64,000 bases of DNA, taken from positions 124,001 through 188,000 of the forward strand of contig NZ_JATM01000001.1 of assembly GCF_002003665.1 (NCBI RefSeq). Reading direction: 5' to 3'. Source of the DNA: Bombella intestini. Lineage in GTDB: Bacteria; Pseudomonadota; Alphaproteobacteria; Acetobacterales; Acetobacteraceae. A program made the translations under genes and the position numbers. Within the stretch, counting starts at the first letter, position 1, and each line of letters starts with the position of its first letter. This document shows, in pieces, positions 1 to 8,982 of this stretch. The notes under the pieces were generated by a model. It was not told the origin of the DNA and searched no databases. It saw only the letters and a list, made by a program, of their open reading frames with translations.

Positions 1-75
1 TTGTTCCAGCCGGAGCCGGCGGTAGGCCTTCCGTTGGATGCGGGCAAACCGAGGAGGGAGAAGTGCGGCCTTCAC
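1..75 (-). CDS. Partial CDS, N-terminal fragment of unidentified protein (possibly DUF4175/TIGR02302-like)
   Basis: An open frame begins with GTG 5 nt after the lysA stop codon on the same strand and runs off the left edge of the window. The 25 visible residues are basic (many Arg, with a PPRFARIQRKAYRRLR-type segment). In many alphaproteobacteria the gene after lysA encodes a large DUF4175/TIGR02302 membrane protein that starts with such a basic stretch, so the position fits. No Shine-Dalgarno sequence is visible before the GTG, and the fragment is too short to identify. The call rests mostly on gene neighbourhood. Confidence 0.35.
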   Translation of the reverse strand, partial: MKAALLPPRFARIQRKAYRRLRLEQ

Positions 76-80
76 GGGCG

Positions 81-1406
81 TCAGGTGCGGGGCAGCCAGT
101 CGGGGACGGCTTCCTGTGCAAGAAGCTCATCAAGTGTCTGGCGTTTGCGGATGACAGCCTGTTGGTCACCATCAATCATGATCTGTGCGGCAAGAGGCCG
201 TGAGTTATATGTAGAACTCATGACCGTTCCATAAGCCCCAGCATCTAGAAGGGCGACCATATCGCCTTTCTTTAGAGGGGGGAGATGACGCTGGCGGGCA
301 AAGATGTCGCTGCTCTCGCAAATGGGGCCAACGACATCTACAACTTCCTCTGCGGTGAGGTCCTCAGGTGTGTGGAGGGGCAGGATGCCATGCCATGAAT
401 CATACATCGCCGGGCGGACTAGCTCATTCATGCCAGCATCAATAATGACAAAGCGGCGTGCGGCGTCTTTTACATCAATAACACGGGCCAGAAGAACACC
501 CGCAGGGGCGGCCAGCCAGCGGCCCGGTTCGACATGCAACCGCACATCTAGGTCGCCGAGCGTTTCGGCAATGACACTCGCCAGCATGGTAGGTGGTGGG
601 GCCTGCTCGTTCCGGTAGGCAATCCCTAAGCCACCACCGCAGTCAATATCGCTGACATGTAGGCCGTCTGCCCGCAGAGTGCGGACCAGAGAAGCGATCC
701 GTTCATACCCTTTGCGGAAAGGGGCTTCCGTGACCATCTGGCTGCCGAGATGGACCGCAAGGCCGACCAGCTCTACGCCGGTCATTTCTGTTTGGGTTTT
801 GCGGTAGAGGGCAGGGATGGCATCATGGGCGATGCCGAATTTATCTTCTGCCCGCCCAGTCGTGATCTTGCTGTGGGTTTGGGCATCAATATCGGGATTG
901 ACCCGGAAGGCAATGCGGGCACGGCGTTGCATCTTCCGTGCGATGGCATCGAGACGGTGTAGCTCTTCCACACTCTCGACGTTGATCTGGCCAATCTGTT
1001 GGGAAATGGCCAGTTCCAGCTCTTCATCAGTCTTGCCGATGCCGGAAAAGACGATGTCACGGGCTTTCATGCCTGCGGCAAGAGCACGTTGCAGTTCTCC
1101 ACCACTGACGACATCAGCCCCAAACCCACAATGAGCCAGTACAGCTAAGCAGGCCTGATGGTCTTGTGCCTTGACAGCAAAATGGCAATGAACAGGCAGA
1201 TTTTGCGTTTTGAAGGCATCTTGCAAGGCAAGGGCACGGCGGCGCAGCGTTTCAGCACTGATAACCCAGCTAGGTGTACCATGCTGTTTCGCAATATCTG
1301 TAAGGGAGGTGCCATCCATCACCAGTCCTTTGCTGCCTTCGTAGGACAGATTGGAATGGTTGTTTAGGAGGGTCTGTAATGTAGGGTCGGGACGTGTCGA
1401 AGTCAT
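81..1406 (-). CDS. lysA: Diaminopimelate decarboxylase
   Basis: Converts meso-2,6-diaminopimelate to L-lysine, the last step of lysine synthesis, using PLP. The 441-residue protein shows the alanine-racemase-fold PLP lysine in HFAVKAQ (Lys79 with this start), the glycine-rich phosphate loop CGGGLGIAY, the HVEPGR segment and the C-terminal GPICESSD and DAGAYG motifs of group IV decarboxylases. The open frame extends 27 codons upstream, but the chosen ATG gives MTSTRPDP and the usual family length; the longer version adds an unrelated stretch. Two tRNA-Arg genes lie upstream on the same strand. dapA is in the window but at 38.7 kb, so the lysine pathway genes are scattered. Confidence 0.95.
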   Translation of the reverse strand: MTSTRPDPTLQTLLNNHSNLSYEGSKGLVMDGTSLTDIAKQHGTPSWVISAETLRRRALALQDAFKTQNLPVHCHFAVKAQDHQACLAVLAHCGFGADVVSGGELQRALAAGMKARDIVFSGIGKTDEELELAISQQIGQINVESVEELHRLDAIARKMQRRARIAFRVNPDIDAQTHSKITTGRAEDKFGIAHDAIPALYRKTQTEMTGVELVGLAVHLGSQMVTEAPFRKGYERIASLVRTLRADGLHVSDIDCGGGLGIAYRNEQAPPPTMLASVIAETLGDLDVRLHVEPGRWLAAPAGVLLARVIDVKDAARRFVIIDAGMNELVRPAMYDSWHGILPLHTPEDLTAEEVVDVVGPICESSDIFARQRHLPPLKKGDMVALLDAGAYGTVMSSTYNSRPLAAQIMIDGDQQAVIRKRQTLDELLAQEAVPDWLPRT

Positions 1407-1558
1407 GACTGCATGATTACAGACCAGCAGCCGAAATGGGAAGGTGTAACCCGCAGGAAACCGGAGACCTTGATGGAGTTTCCGCAAAGTGACGCCGAAC
1501 TCTTTGCCAGAGGCGAGGAGTGGGACGAAACGACGATTTTGGAGATATAGAGAGAATG

Positions 1559-1635
1559 TGGTGCACCCGAGAGGACTCGAACCTCTAACCCCCAGATTCG
1601 TAGTCTGGTGCTCTATCCAATTGAGCTACGGGTGC
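1559..1635 (-). tRNA. tRNA-Arg (anticodon ACG), copy 1
   Basis: On the minus strand the sequence folds as a 77 nt cloverleaf: acceptor stem GCACCCG/CGGGTGC, D arm GCTC-AATTGGAT-GAGC, anticodon arm CCAGA-CTACGAA-TCTGG and T arm with GGTTCGAGTCC. The anticodon is ACG, read as ICG after A34 deamination, for arginine CGU/CGC/CGA. The 3' CCA is encoded. It is identical to the copy at 1667-1743, with 31 nt between them, so the two are probably cotranscribed. Confidence 0.97.
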
Positions 1636-1666
1636 AGCAGCCCGCATTACCGGGCCTATAATAACA

Positions 1667-1743
1667 TGGTGCACCCGAGAGGACTCGAACCTCTAACCCC
1701 CAGATTCGTAGTCTGGTGCTCTATCCAATTGAGCTACGGGTGC
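1667..1743 (-). tRNA. tRNA-Arg (anticodon ACG), copy 2
   Basis: An identical second copy of the 77 nt tRNA-Arg(ACG), with encoded CCA. It is the promoter-proximal copy on the minus strand. The tandem duplication suggests a high dose of this isoacceptor; CGT is used often in the highly expressed genes here (pyk, rpsB, tsf). Confidence 0.97.
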
Positions 1744-1843
1744 GCCGTGTTGAGGAGGCTTCTATCCGGTCTCGACCTGTGGCGCAACCCCACTGAAGAA
1801 GTTTTTTTTAAATATTTTCCAGTGGGATGCCTGATGATGAGGT

Positions 1844-2221
1844 TTAGCGGCGGACCAAAGAAACATGAGCACGGCAGCGTGGGGATGTGTATGTTCCGCC
1901 AATAGCGGTCCCAACCGGATATCCGTTAAAAGTCTGCCGGTAAGGGGTGCCGTTCATTCCTTTATCAACTAACTCTGCCAGATAATGCTGCTGGCCTTTC
2001 TCGTAAGTGCCCCGGAGGATGGATGAGCTCATGCCGGGATTGAAGACGATCTCATGCCCACGAATACGGAGAGAGGACATCTCATCAGTCGGGCAGAGGC
2101 CCTGTTCGGTCACAAGTTTGCCCATCCATAGGCCATAGGGGTCAGAGGCAGGGTTAGGAAGGGAAGAGCAGGCCCCAAGAGTGCAGAGGCTTAGCAGACA
2201 GGTAAGAAAGGCGGGACGCAT
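1844..2221 (-). CDS. Small putative lipoprotein, unknown function
   Basis: A 125-residue protein beginning MRPAFLTCLLSLCTLGACSS: short basic N-end, hydrophobic core and lipobox L15-G16-A17-C18, so it should be processed by signal peptidase II and lipid-anchored. The mature part (SDPYGLWMGKLVTEQGLCP and onward) carries two further cysteines, in GLCPTDE and SPRCRAH, which could form a disulphide in the periplasm. An upstream in-frame ATG would add seven residues before the signal peptide and is less likely. It lies between the tRNA-Arg pair and the divergent guaA. The family is not recognised. Confidence 0.7.
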   Translation of the reverse strand: MRPAFLTCLLSLCTLGACSSLPNPASDPYGLWMGKLVTEQGLCPTDEMSSLRIRGHEIVFNPGMSSSILRGTYEKGQQHYLAELVDKGMNGTPYRQTFNGYPVGTAIGGTYTSPRCRAHVSLVRR

Positions 2222-2344
2222 GCGCAGTTCCTGAATGTACATTTGAGAGTCTAAGCTGCCGGAGAAATCTTTTCCAAAAGGTAAAAACCGATGGAGAATA
2301 AGGATGACGTTGGCGGCCTATCGTCCTATAGAGACTAGCACGAA

Positions 2345-3979
2345 TTGAGCATTGTGCCATATCCAGTAGGCGAGGCCCGAAACTTGACGCAGAAAAACGC
2401 AGATACCCTTCAGCAGCTTGATGAATCTCTCCATGAAGACCGCATCCTGATTCTGGATTTCGGTAGTCAGGTAACCCAGCTGATTGCCCGCCGTGTGCGG
2501 GAAAGCGGGGTTTATTGCGAGATCTGGCCGTTCACGTCTTCGTTGGAGAAAATCCGTGAGTTTAACCCACGGGGCATCATTCTCTCTGGTAGTCCGGCCA
2601 GTGTGCATGATGACAATGCACCAACCCTGCCAGAAGGGTTGCTGGAGCTAAACCGCCCCATTCTGGGTATTTGCTATGGCCAGCAGGTTCTTTGCCATAC
2701 GCTGGGCGGCCGTGTGGAAACGCATGATCATCGTGAATTTGGTCGTGCCTATATTGATGTTGCCGAGGAATGTGCACTGTTCCATGGTCTTTGGGCACAG
2801 GGCGGGCGTGAGCAGGTCTGGATGAGCCATGGCGACCGTGTGACGGCTCTGCCGCCGGGCTTTAAGGCTGTTGCTTATTCCGAGGGGGCACCATTCGCCA
2901 TCATCGCTAATGAGGAACGCCGCATTTACGGTGTGCAGTTCCACCCCGAGGTGGTGCATACGCCGCATGGTGCAGAGCTGATCCGCAATTTCACGCATGA
3001 CGTGGCAGGTTGCTCTGGCACATGGACGATGGCTGGTTTCCGTGATCTCGAAATTGCCCGTATCCGCAAGCAGGTGGGTGATGGCAAGGTGATCTGCGGT
3101 CTCTCTGGCGGTGTGGATAGTTCCGTTGCTGCAAAGCTGATTCACGATGCCATTGGCGATCAGCTAACGTGCATCTTCGTTGATCCGGGCATCCTGCGTG
3201 CCGGTGAGGCCGATGAGGTGGTGAAGACGTTCCGTGACCGCTTCAATATTCAGCTGGTCCATCGTGATGCGTCCGACCTGTTCCTTGGTGAACTGGCTGG
3301 CGTGACGGACCCGGAGGTGAAGCGTAAGACCATTGGTCGCCTGTTCATTGAAGTCTTCGAGCAGGAAGCCGCTAAGCTGGGTGGAGCACAGTTTCTGGCT
3401 CAGGGGACGCTGTACCCGGATGTGATCGAAAGTGTCAGCTTTAATGGCGGGCCGTCCGTGACCATCAAGTCCCACCATAATGTGGGTGGTTTGCCGGAAC
3501 GCATGAACATGGAGCTGGTCGAGCCGCTGCGTGAGCTCTTTAAGGATGAGGTCCGTGCGCTGGGTCGTGAGATTGGCGTGCCGGAGCATATTGTCGGACG
3601 GCATCCGTTCCCGGGGCCGGGGCTGGCCATCCGTATTCCCGGTGACATCACACGGGAGAAGCTGGACCTTCTGCGGAAGGTGGACAGCATCTATCTGGAA
3701 GAAATCCGCAAGGCGGGTCTGTATGATGAAATCTGGCAGGCTTTTGCAGTTCTCCTGCCTGTTCGCACGGTGGGCGTGATGGGTGATGATCGTACCTACG
3801 ATCAGGCTTGTGCTCTGCGTGCCGTCACCAGCACGGACGGTATGACCGCTGAGGTCTACCCCTTCACTTTCGAGTTCCTCAATCGTGTCGCCGGTCGTAT
3901 CGTGAACGAGGTGCGTGGCATCAACCGCGTCACCTATGACATCACGTCCAAGCCGCCGGGTACGATTGAGTGGGAATGA
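2345..3979 (+). CDS. guaA: GMP synthase (glutamine-hydrolysing)
   Basis: Aminates XMP to GMP using glutamine and ATP. The N-terminal class I amidotransferase domain has the nucleophile in GICYGQQ (Cys110 with this start) and the His/Glu of [10 protein letters not shown]. The ATP pyrophosphatase domain has the P-loop SGGVDSS (254-260), and the C-terminal dimerisation domain ends in [10 protein letters not shown], the conserved family terminus. The frame opens with TTG at 2345. A second TTG at 2384 has GAGG 8 nt upstream and would give 531 residues, so the start is unsettled; both leave the core intact. guaB lies 50 kb away beside an rsmB-like gene. A strong terminator follows directly. Confidence 0.95.
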   Translation: MSIVPYPVGEARNLTQKNADTLQQLDESLHEDRILILDFGSQVTQLIARRVRESGVYCEIWPFTSSLEKIREFNPRGIILSGSPASVHDDNAPTLPEGLLELNRPILGICYGQQVLCHTLGGRVETHDHREFGRAYIDVAEECALFHGLWAQGGREQVWMSHGDRVTALPPGFKAVAYSEGAPFAIIANEERRIYGVQFHPEVVHTPHGAELIRNFTHDVAGCSGTWTMAGFRDLEIARIRKQVGDGKVICGLSGGVDSSVAAKLIHDAIGDQLTCIFVDPGILRAGEADEVVKTFRDRFNIQLVHRDASDLFLGELAGVTDPEVKRKTIGRLFIEVFEQEAAKLGGAQFLAQGTLYPDVIESVSFNGGPSVTIKSHHNVGGLPERMNMELVEPLRELFKDEVRALGREIGVPEHIVGRHPFPGPGLAIRIPGDITREKLDLLRKVDSIYLEEIRKAGLYDEIWQAFAVLLPVRTVGVMGDDRTYDQACALRAVTSTDGMTAEVYPFTFEFLNRVAGRIVNEVRGINRVTYDITSKPPGTIEWE

Positions 3980-3993
3980 TCTCGTAGATTATT

Positions 3994-4026
3994 AAAAAAG
4001 CCCGCAGTGATGCGGGCTTTTTTTTT
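3994..4026 (+). terminator. Rho-independent terminator of guaA
   Basis: A 7 bp GC-rich stem, GCCCGCA/TGCGGGC with a GTGA loop, is preceded by six A and followed by nine T. It begins 14 nt after the guaA stop and isolates guaA from the restriction genes downstream. Confidence 0.93.
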
Positions 4027-4134
4027 ATGTTATTGTCGGGGGCATTGCCTTTCGGGCTGCTGGATGAATATTCTTTTTATGGTTTGGTATCTTGCTGTGC
4101 AGGGTAGCATGGTGATGCAGGGTGGTTTGAAAAT

Positions 4135-7100
4135 ATGGCTGAGTCGCTGAACTTTAATTTCCTGAAGGAGCATGACGAGCGATTGGTAAAGCTCGGTGGT
4201 CTCGCAGAAAAGTATTTCCCTACTGATCCTTCCACCGCACTTATCAAGTTGCGTCAGTTTGCTGAACTGCTAGCCAAGCTGGTTGCAGCCTGCCACGCTG
4301 TTTATCGTGACGAGCGCGAAACATTTGAGGAAACTCTGCGACGTCTTTCATACGATCGGCTGATTCCGAAGGAACCTGCGGATATTTTTCATACCCTGCG
4401 GAAAGAGGGTAATAACGCTGTTCATGAGGGAACGGGCGGTCATTCTGTTGCTCTTACAGCCCTGAAACTTGCCCGCTCGCTTGGTGTTTGGTTCCATCAG
4501 ACATATGGGCATATACCGGATTTTCGGCCTGGTGCTTTTGTGCCGCCGCGCGAGCCTGTCGATGCAACAAAGGCTCTGCATAAGGAAATAATGGAGCTCA
4601 GACAAAAGGTATCGGAAAACGAGGGGCTTGCAGCATGCGCCCGTTTGGAGGCCGAAGAGCAGGCCCGTGCTAGCGAGGCACTGACGGAGCGTTTGGCACG
4701 TGAGGCGAAGGACCGTGCAGAATGGGAGGCTCTGGCTCAAGAGATTGATGCTGAAAGGGCGGCAGTTGCGGCTAAACTTGTTGAGCTTCAGAACAGGGCA
4801 GAGACTCTCCCAAGTGCTGAGGCAAGCAGACTTGTGGAACGAGGCGCAAGGGCTGCGGCAAGGCTTGATCTTGACGAGGCGGAGACCCGTGCCCTCATAG
4901 ACCAGCAACTGCGTGACCATGGATGGGAAGCTGATACCCTCAAGCTGAAGTATTCCAAAGGGGCTCGTCCAGTCAAAGGCCGTAATCTTGCCATTGCTGA
5001 GTGGCCGGTTGCCGAGGGTAGAGCCGATTATGCTCTGTTTGTTGGCACAACCCTGATTGGGGTTGTCGAGGCGAAACGGCAGCGTAAGAATGTCTCTGCT
5101 GCGATCGATCAGGCTGAGCGGTATGCGGCCGCCATCAAGGACAGTGCTGACTTTACGTATACAGGTGGCCCGTGGGGTGAGTATAAGATACCTTTCGTAT
5201 TCAGTGCAAATGGTCGTCCCTATCTCCGTCAGCTACAGACGGAGAGTGGTATTTGGTTTCGTGATGTGCGCCGTGCAGCAAACCATCGCCGCGCCTTAGT
5301 GGACTGGATGACACCGGAAGGCCTTGGCCGGTTGCTCGAAGTTGATCAGGACGCAGCCGATGCTGCCTTGAAGAAGCAGCCTTTCGAGTTCGGTTTTGCA
5401 CTTCGCCCTTATCAGGAAAAGGCCATTCGTGCCGTGGAAGCTGCCTTGTCAGAGGAGCAACGTGCTATCCTCGTTGCCATGGCAACCGGTACGGGAAAGA
5501 CCAAGCTCGCTATTGCTATGCTGTATCGCTTGTTATCGGCTAAGCGTTTCAGGCGGATCTGTTTTGTGGTTGACCGCAGTGCCCTGGGCGAGCAGACCAA
5601 GGGTGAGTTTTCCACAACCAAGATCGAGGCAGGTAGAACCTTTGCTGATATTTTCGGTCTCAAGGGGTTGGAAGATGTGGTGCCGGATATGGATACGAAA
5701 ATCCATATCTGTACGATTCAGGGTTTGGTGAGACGTGTCTTGCTGACTGATGATGGGGAGGGAGCACCGCCCGTTGATCAATATGATCTGATGGTCATTG
5801 ATGAATGTCATCGTGGTTATCTGCTTGATCGGGAAATGTCTGATGTGGAGATGAGTTTCCGGGGACAGGATGATTATATCTCCAAATATCGGCGTGTATT
5901 GGACCATTTTGATGCGGTAAAAATTGGCCTGACAGCTACGCCTGCATTGCATACCACGGATATTTTCGGTGCTCCGGTGTTTATGTATTCCTATCGTGAG
6001 GCTGTGGTTGATGGTTTTCTGATCGACCATGAGCCACCTATCCGTATCGAGACGGCATTGGCGCGTGATGGAATCAAGTTTGAAAAGGATGAGGAGCTCG
6101 AACTGTTCAATACTCGGACGGGAAGTGTTGACTTGGCCCATGCGCCAGATGAACTCTGTTTCGAGGTTGAAGCCTTTAATAGGAAGGTGCTCACCCCAGA
6201 ATTTAATCGTGTTGTTGCAGAAGCACTCGTGCGGGAAATTGATCCGGAGCAGGATGGAAAGACGCTGATTTTTGCTGCGACGGATGCCCATGCCGATATG
6301 GTGGTCAATGCGCTCAAGACAGCCTTTGAAGAGCAATATGGCAGCATTGATGACGCCGCCGTGAAAAAGATCACGGGTAGCGTGGACAAGGTGAAGGACG
6401 TGATCCGTTCGTTCCGCAATGATGCCAATCCGAAAATTGCAGTGACGGTTGATCTTCTGACAACCGGCATTGATGTACCCAAGATCACGAATCTCGTGTT
6501 CCTGCGTCGGGTAAACAGCCGCATCCTCTATGAGCAGATGATCGGCCGTGCAACACGCCAATGCCCGGAAATAGGGAAAGAAGTCTTCCGGATTTTTGAT
6601 GCTGTTGACCTCTATCCGCATCTTCAGGGCCTGACCAATATGAAGCCGGTCGTTACCAATCCGTCAATCAGCTTTACCCAGCTTGTCCGGGAAATGACGG
6701 AAGTGGAAAGCAAGGAGCAGCAGGAAACCATCCGTGAGCAGCTTGCGGTAAAACTGCGCCGCCGGATTAATAAAATGCCTTTGGCGGCTAAAGAGCAGTT
6801 CGAAGTTATAGCAGGTGAGCCACCAGAGGACATGCTGCAGCGGGTTATGTCCGAGGATGTATCGGACCTTGCTGCCTGGTTGCGGGACCGCACTGGAGTT
6901 GGTCCCATCCTTGATTGGCAGGAGGATGATGGGACGCCCCGTTATATTCCGATTTCCAGCCATGAGGATCAGCTTGTGGGGATGTCTCGGGGGTATGGTA
7001 ATGCTGAAAAACCGGAAGATTTTTTGAACAGTTTCTCTGCCTTCGTGCGGGATAATATCAATACCATTGCCGCACTGAAACTGGTTGTTCAGCGTCCGAG

Positions 7101-7515
7101 TGACCTGACGCGTGCAGACCTGAAGGAACTGCGCCTTGCCCTTGATGCCCGGGGTTTTTCCGATGCCAATTTGCGCAGCGCTTGGGCGGAAGCTCGGAAC
7201 GAGGAGATTGCTGCCTCCATCATAGGTTTTGTCCGCCAGGCTGCCTTGGGTGATCCTCTTCTTCCTTATGGAGACCGGGTGCGGGCGGCCATACGCAGCA
7301 TCATGGCGCAGCGTGTATGGACAGGCCCGCAAAAACGCTGGCTTGAGCGGATTGGTGAGCAGATTGAGAAGGAAATAGTGGTGGATCGAACCGCCATCGA
7401 CAAAGAGCCGTTTATTGCTGATGGTGGCTTCAAACGTCTGGATCGGGTGTTTGATGGGAATTTGGAAAGTATTCTTACCGAGATCAATCGGGCATTGTGG
7501 AAGAGGACTGCGTAA
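4135..7515 (+). CDS. hsdR: Type I restriction enzyme, endonuclease/translocase subunit R
   Basis: The motor and nuclease subunit of a type I restriction-modification complex: it translocates unmodified DNA with ATP and cleaves at a distance. The 1126 residues show an N-terminal DUF4145-like helical domain (about 15-125), a coiled-coil-like acidic/basic linker (about 150-225), the HSDR_N nuclease core with D in GRADYALF and the ExK of VVEAKRQ (about 310-315), then a superfamily 2 helicase with Walker A MATGTGKT (about 449-456), DECH (about 553-556), the GLTATP motif and the C-terminal helicase half with LLTTGIDVPK and GRATR. The layout resembles EcoEI-type R subunits. The stop codon abuts the hsdM start, indicating one operon. 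It follows the guaA terminator and so needs its own promoter. Confidence 0.96.
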   Translation: MAESLNFNFLKEHDERLVKLGGLAEKYFPTDPSTALIKLRQFAELLAKLVAACHAVYRDERETFEETLRRLSYDRLIPKEPADIFHTLRKEGNNAVHEGTGGHSVALTALKLARSLGVWFHQTYGHIPDFRPGAFVPPREPVDATKALHKEIMELRQKVSENEGLAACARLEAEEQARASEALTERLAREAKDRAEWEALAQEIDAERAAVAAKLVELQNRAETLPSAEASRLVERGARAAARLDLDEAETRALIDQQLRDHGWEADTLKLKYSKGARPVKGRNLAIAEWPVAEGRADYALFVGTTLIGVVEAKRQRKNVSAAIDQAERYAAAIKDSADFTYTGGPWGEYKIPFVFSANGRPYLRQLQTESGIWFRDVRRAANHRRALVDWMTPEGLGRLLEVDQDAADAALKKQPFEFGFALRPYQEKAIRAVEAALSEEQRAILVAMATGTGKTKLAIAMLYRLLSAKRFRRICFVVDRSALGEQTKGEFSTTKIEAGRTFADIFGLKGLEDVVPDMDTKIHICTIQGLVRRVLLTDDGEGAPPVDQYDLMVIDECHRGYLLDREMSDVEMSFRGQDDYISKYRRVLDHFDAVKIGLTATPALHTTDIFGAPVFMYSYREAVVDGFLIDHEPPIRIETALARDGIKFEKDEELELFNTRTGSVDLAHAPDELCFEVEAFNRKVLTPEFNRVVAEALVREIDPEQDGKTLIFAATDAHADMVVNALKTAFEEQYGSIDDAAVKKITGSVDKVKDVIRSFRNDANPKIAVTVDLLTTGIDVPKITNLVFLRRVNSRILYEQMIGRATRQCPEIGKEVFRIFDAVDLYPHLQGLTNMKPVVTNPSISFTQLVREMTEVESKEQQETIREQLAVKLRRRINKMPLAAKEQFEVIAGEPPEDMLQRVMSEDVSDLAAWLRDRTGVGPILDWQEDDGTPRYIPISSHEDQLVGMSRGYGNAEKPEDFLNSFSAFVRDNINTIAALKLVVQRPSDLTRADLKELRLALDARGFSDANLRSAWAEARNEEIAASIIGFVRQAALGDPLLPYGDRVRAAIRSIMAQRVWTGPQKRWLERIGEQIEKEIVVDRTAIDKEPFIADGGFKRLDRVFDGNLESILTEINRALWKRTA

Positions 7516-8982
7516 ATGAGTGCCACTACTGATATTGTTGCCAAGCTTTGGAAGCTGTGTGATGTCCTGCGCGATGACGGCACTACGTATAACGAGTATG
7601 TAACGGAGCTGACCTATCTTCTGTTCCTCAAGATGCTTGAAGAAACCGGCAAGGAAGAGCGACTGCCAGATGACTGGCGCTGGAGAACGCTGGTCGAAAG
7701 CGAGGGTATGGCGCAGCTTGATTATTACAAGGAGATGCTGCTTGCTCTTGGCAAGGTAAAGGATACGTTGGTCAGTGCCATTTTTACTGATGCGCAGACA
7801 CGTTTGCGCAAACCGGCCAATCTCAATACATTGATTACCCACATTGACGGGCTTGACTGGTTCTCGGCGCGTGAAGAAGGGCTGGGCAATCTTTATGAGG
7901 GTCTGCTGGAAAAAAACGCTTCTGACAAGAAGTCTGGTGCTGGGCAGTATTTTACGCCTCGTCCATTGATTGACTGCATTGTGCGGCTGATGCAGCCGCA
8001 GCCGGGAGAGATAATTCAGGATCCAGCCGGAGGAACGGCAGGTTTCCTTGTCGCAGCTGATCGCTACATCAAGGACCATACGGACGATCTTTATACGCTG
8101 ACTGAACAGGAAGCTTTCTTCCAGCGTCATAATGCTTTTTGCGGTGCGGAGCTGGTAAAGGATACCAACCGTTTGAGCCTGATGAATCTGCTTCTGCATG
8201 GCATCGAGGGCGGAATGGAGAATATTGACACACTTTCTCCTGATGGAGAGGTTCTGCCCAAGGCAAATCTGATCCTTACCAATCCGCCTTTTGGAACGAA
8301 GAAAGGTGGTGGTCGCCCGGTTCGTTCCGATTTTTCAATTACGGCAGATGCATCGAACAAACAGCTTGCCTTTGTTGAACATATTGTCCGGGGATTGCTT
8401 CCTGGCGGGCGGGCGGCTGTGGTTGTGCCTGATAATGTACTGTTCGAGGACAATGTTGGCCGCCGTCTGCGCACGTGGCTGATGGATCTGTGCGATCTGC
8501 ACACCATTCTGCGCCTGCCGACCGGTATTTTCTATGCGCAGGGCGTCAAGACCAATGTGCTGTTTTTTCAGCGGGGCAGAAGTGACAAGGGCAACACCAA
8601 GGCTGTCTGGGTTTATGACATGCGGGCAGATATGCCGGCCTTTGGCAAAACACGTCCGTTGAAAGTCGATGATTTTGCGGATTTCGAAAAGGCTTACGGT
8701 GTTGATGCCAACGGCAAGGCCGTGCGGCAGGATCAGGGAGAGGACGGTCGTTGGCGCAGGTTCGACCGGGCCGCCATTGCCGAGCGCAATGACAGTCTCG
8801 ATATCAGCTGGCTGCGCAACACGGAGGCAGAGGCCGAGGAGGCTCTGACTGAGCCTGAGGATATTGCTGCTGCGATTATCGGCCATCTAAGAGCAGCATT
8901 GGAAGATATTGAAGCATTGTCGGAGGAGCTGGAAGAGGGTGTAGCCGAAGAGAATGCTACTGTTGCGGAGGTAGGCGAATGA
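7516..8982 (+). CDS. hsdM: Type I restriction-modification methyltransferase subunit M
   Basis: N6-adenine methyltransferase that protects host sites and is needed, with HsdS, for restriction. The 488-residue protein has the N-terminal helical HsdM domain (TYNEYVTELTYLLFLKM), the SAM-binding motif I region with DPAGGTAGF at 169 onward, and catalytic motif IV NPPFG at 256, the N-P-P-F form typical of gamma-class adenine methylases. QYFTPRPLID, just before motif I, is also diagnostic. It starts immediately after the hsdR stop and its last codon overlaps the hsdS start as ATGA. The acidic C-terminal tail (about 430-488) is a likely contact to HsdS. Confidence 0.97.
   Translation: MSATTDIVAKLWKLCDVLRDDGTTYNEYVTELTYLLFLKMLEETGKEERLPDDWRWRTLVESEGMAQLDYYKEMLLALGKVKDTLVSAIFTDAQTRLRKPANLNTLITHIDGLDWFSAREEGLGNLYEGLLEKNASDKKSGAGQYFTPRPLIDCIVRLMQPQPGEIIQDPAGGTAGFLVAADRYIKDHTDDLYTLTEQEAFFQRHNAFCGAELVKDTNRLSLMNLLLHGIEGGMENIDTLSPDGEVLPKANLILTNPPFGTKKGGGRPVRSDFSITADASNKQLAFVEHIVRGLLPGGRAAVVVPDNVLFEDNVGRRLRTWLMDLCDLHTILRLPTGIFYAQGVKTNVLFFQRGRSDKGNTKAVWVYDMRADMPAFGKTRPLKVDDFADFEKAYGVDANGKAVRQDQGEDGRWRRFDRAAIAERNDSLDISWLRNTEAEAEEALTEPEDIAAAIIGHLRAALEDIEALSEELEEGVAEENATVAEVGE

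Noticed and set aside
1-234. Short open frame on plus at the left edge
   Set aside because: It overlaps the lysA end in antisense and has no recognisable features.
1789-1826. Inverted repeat CCCACTG/CAGTGGG around a T-rich loop after the lipoprotein gene
   Set aside because: The loop is over 20 nt and the arms are short; not a normal terminator.
5533-8199. Long minus-strand open frames inside hsdR and hsdM
   Set aside because: They mirror the strong codon bias of genes on the other strand and have no domains.
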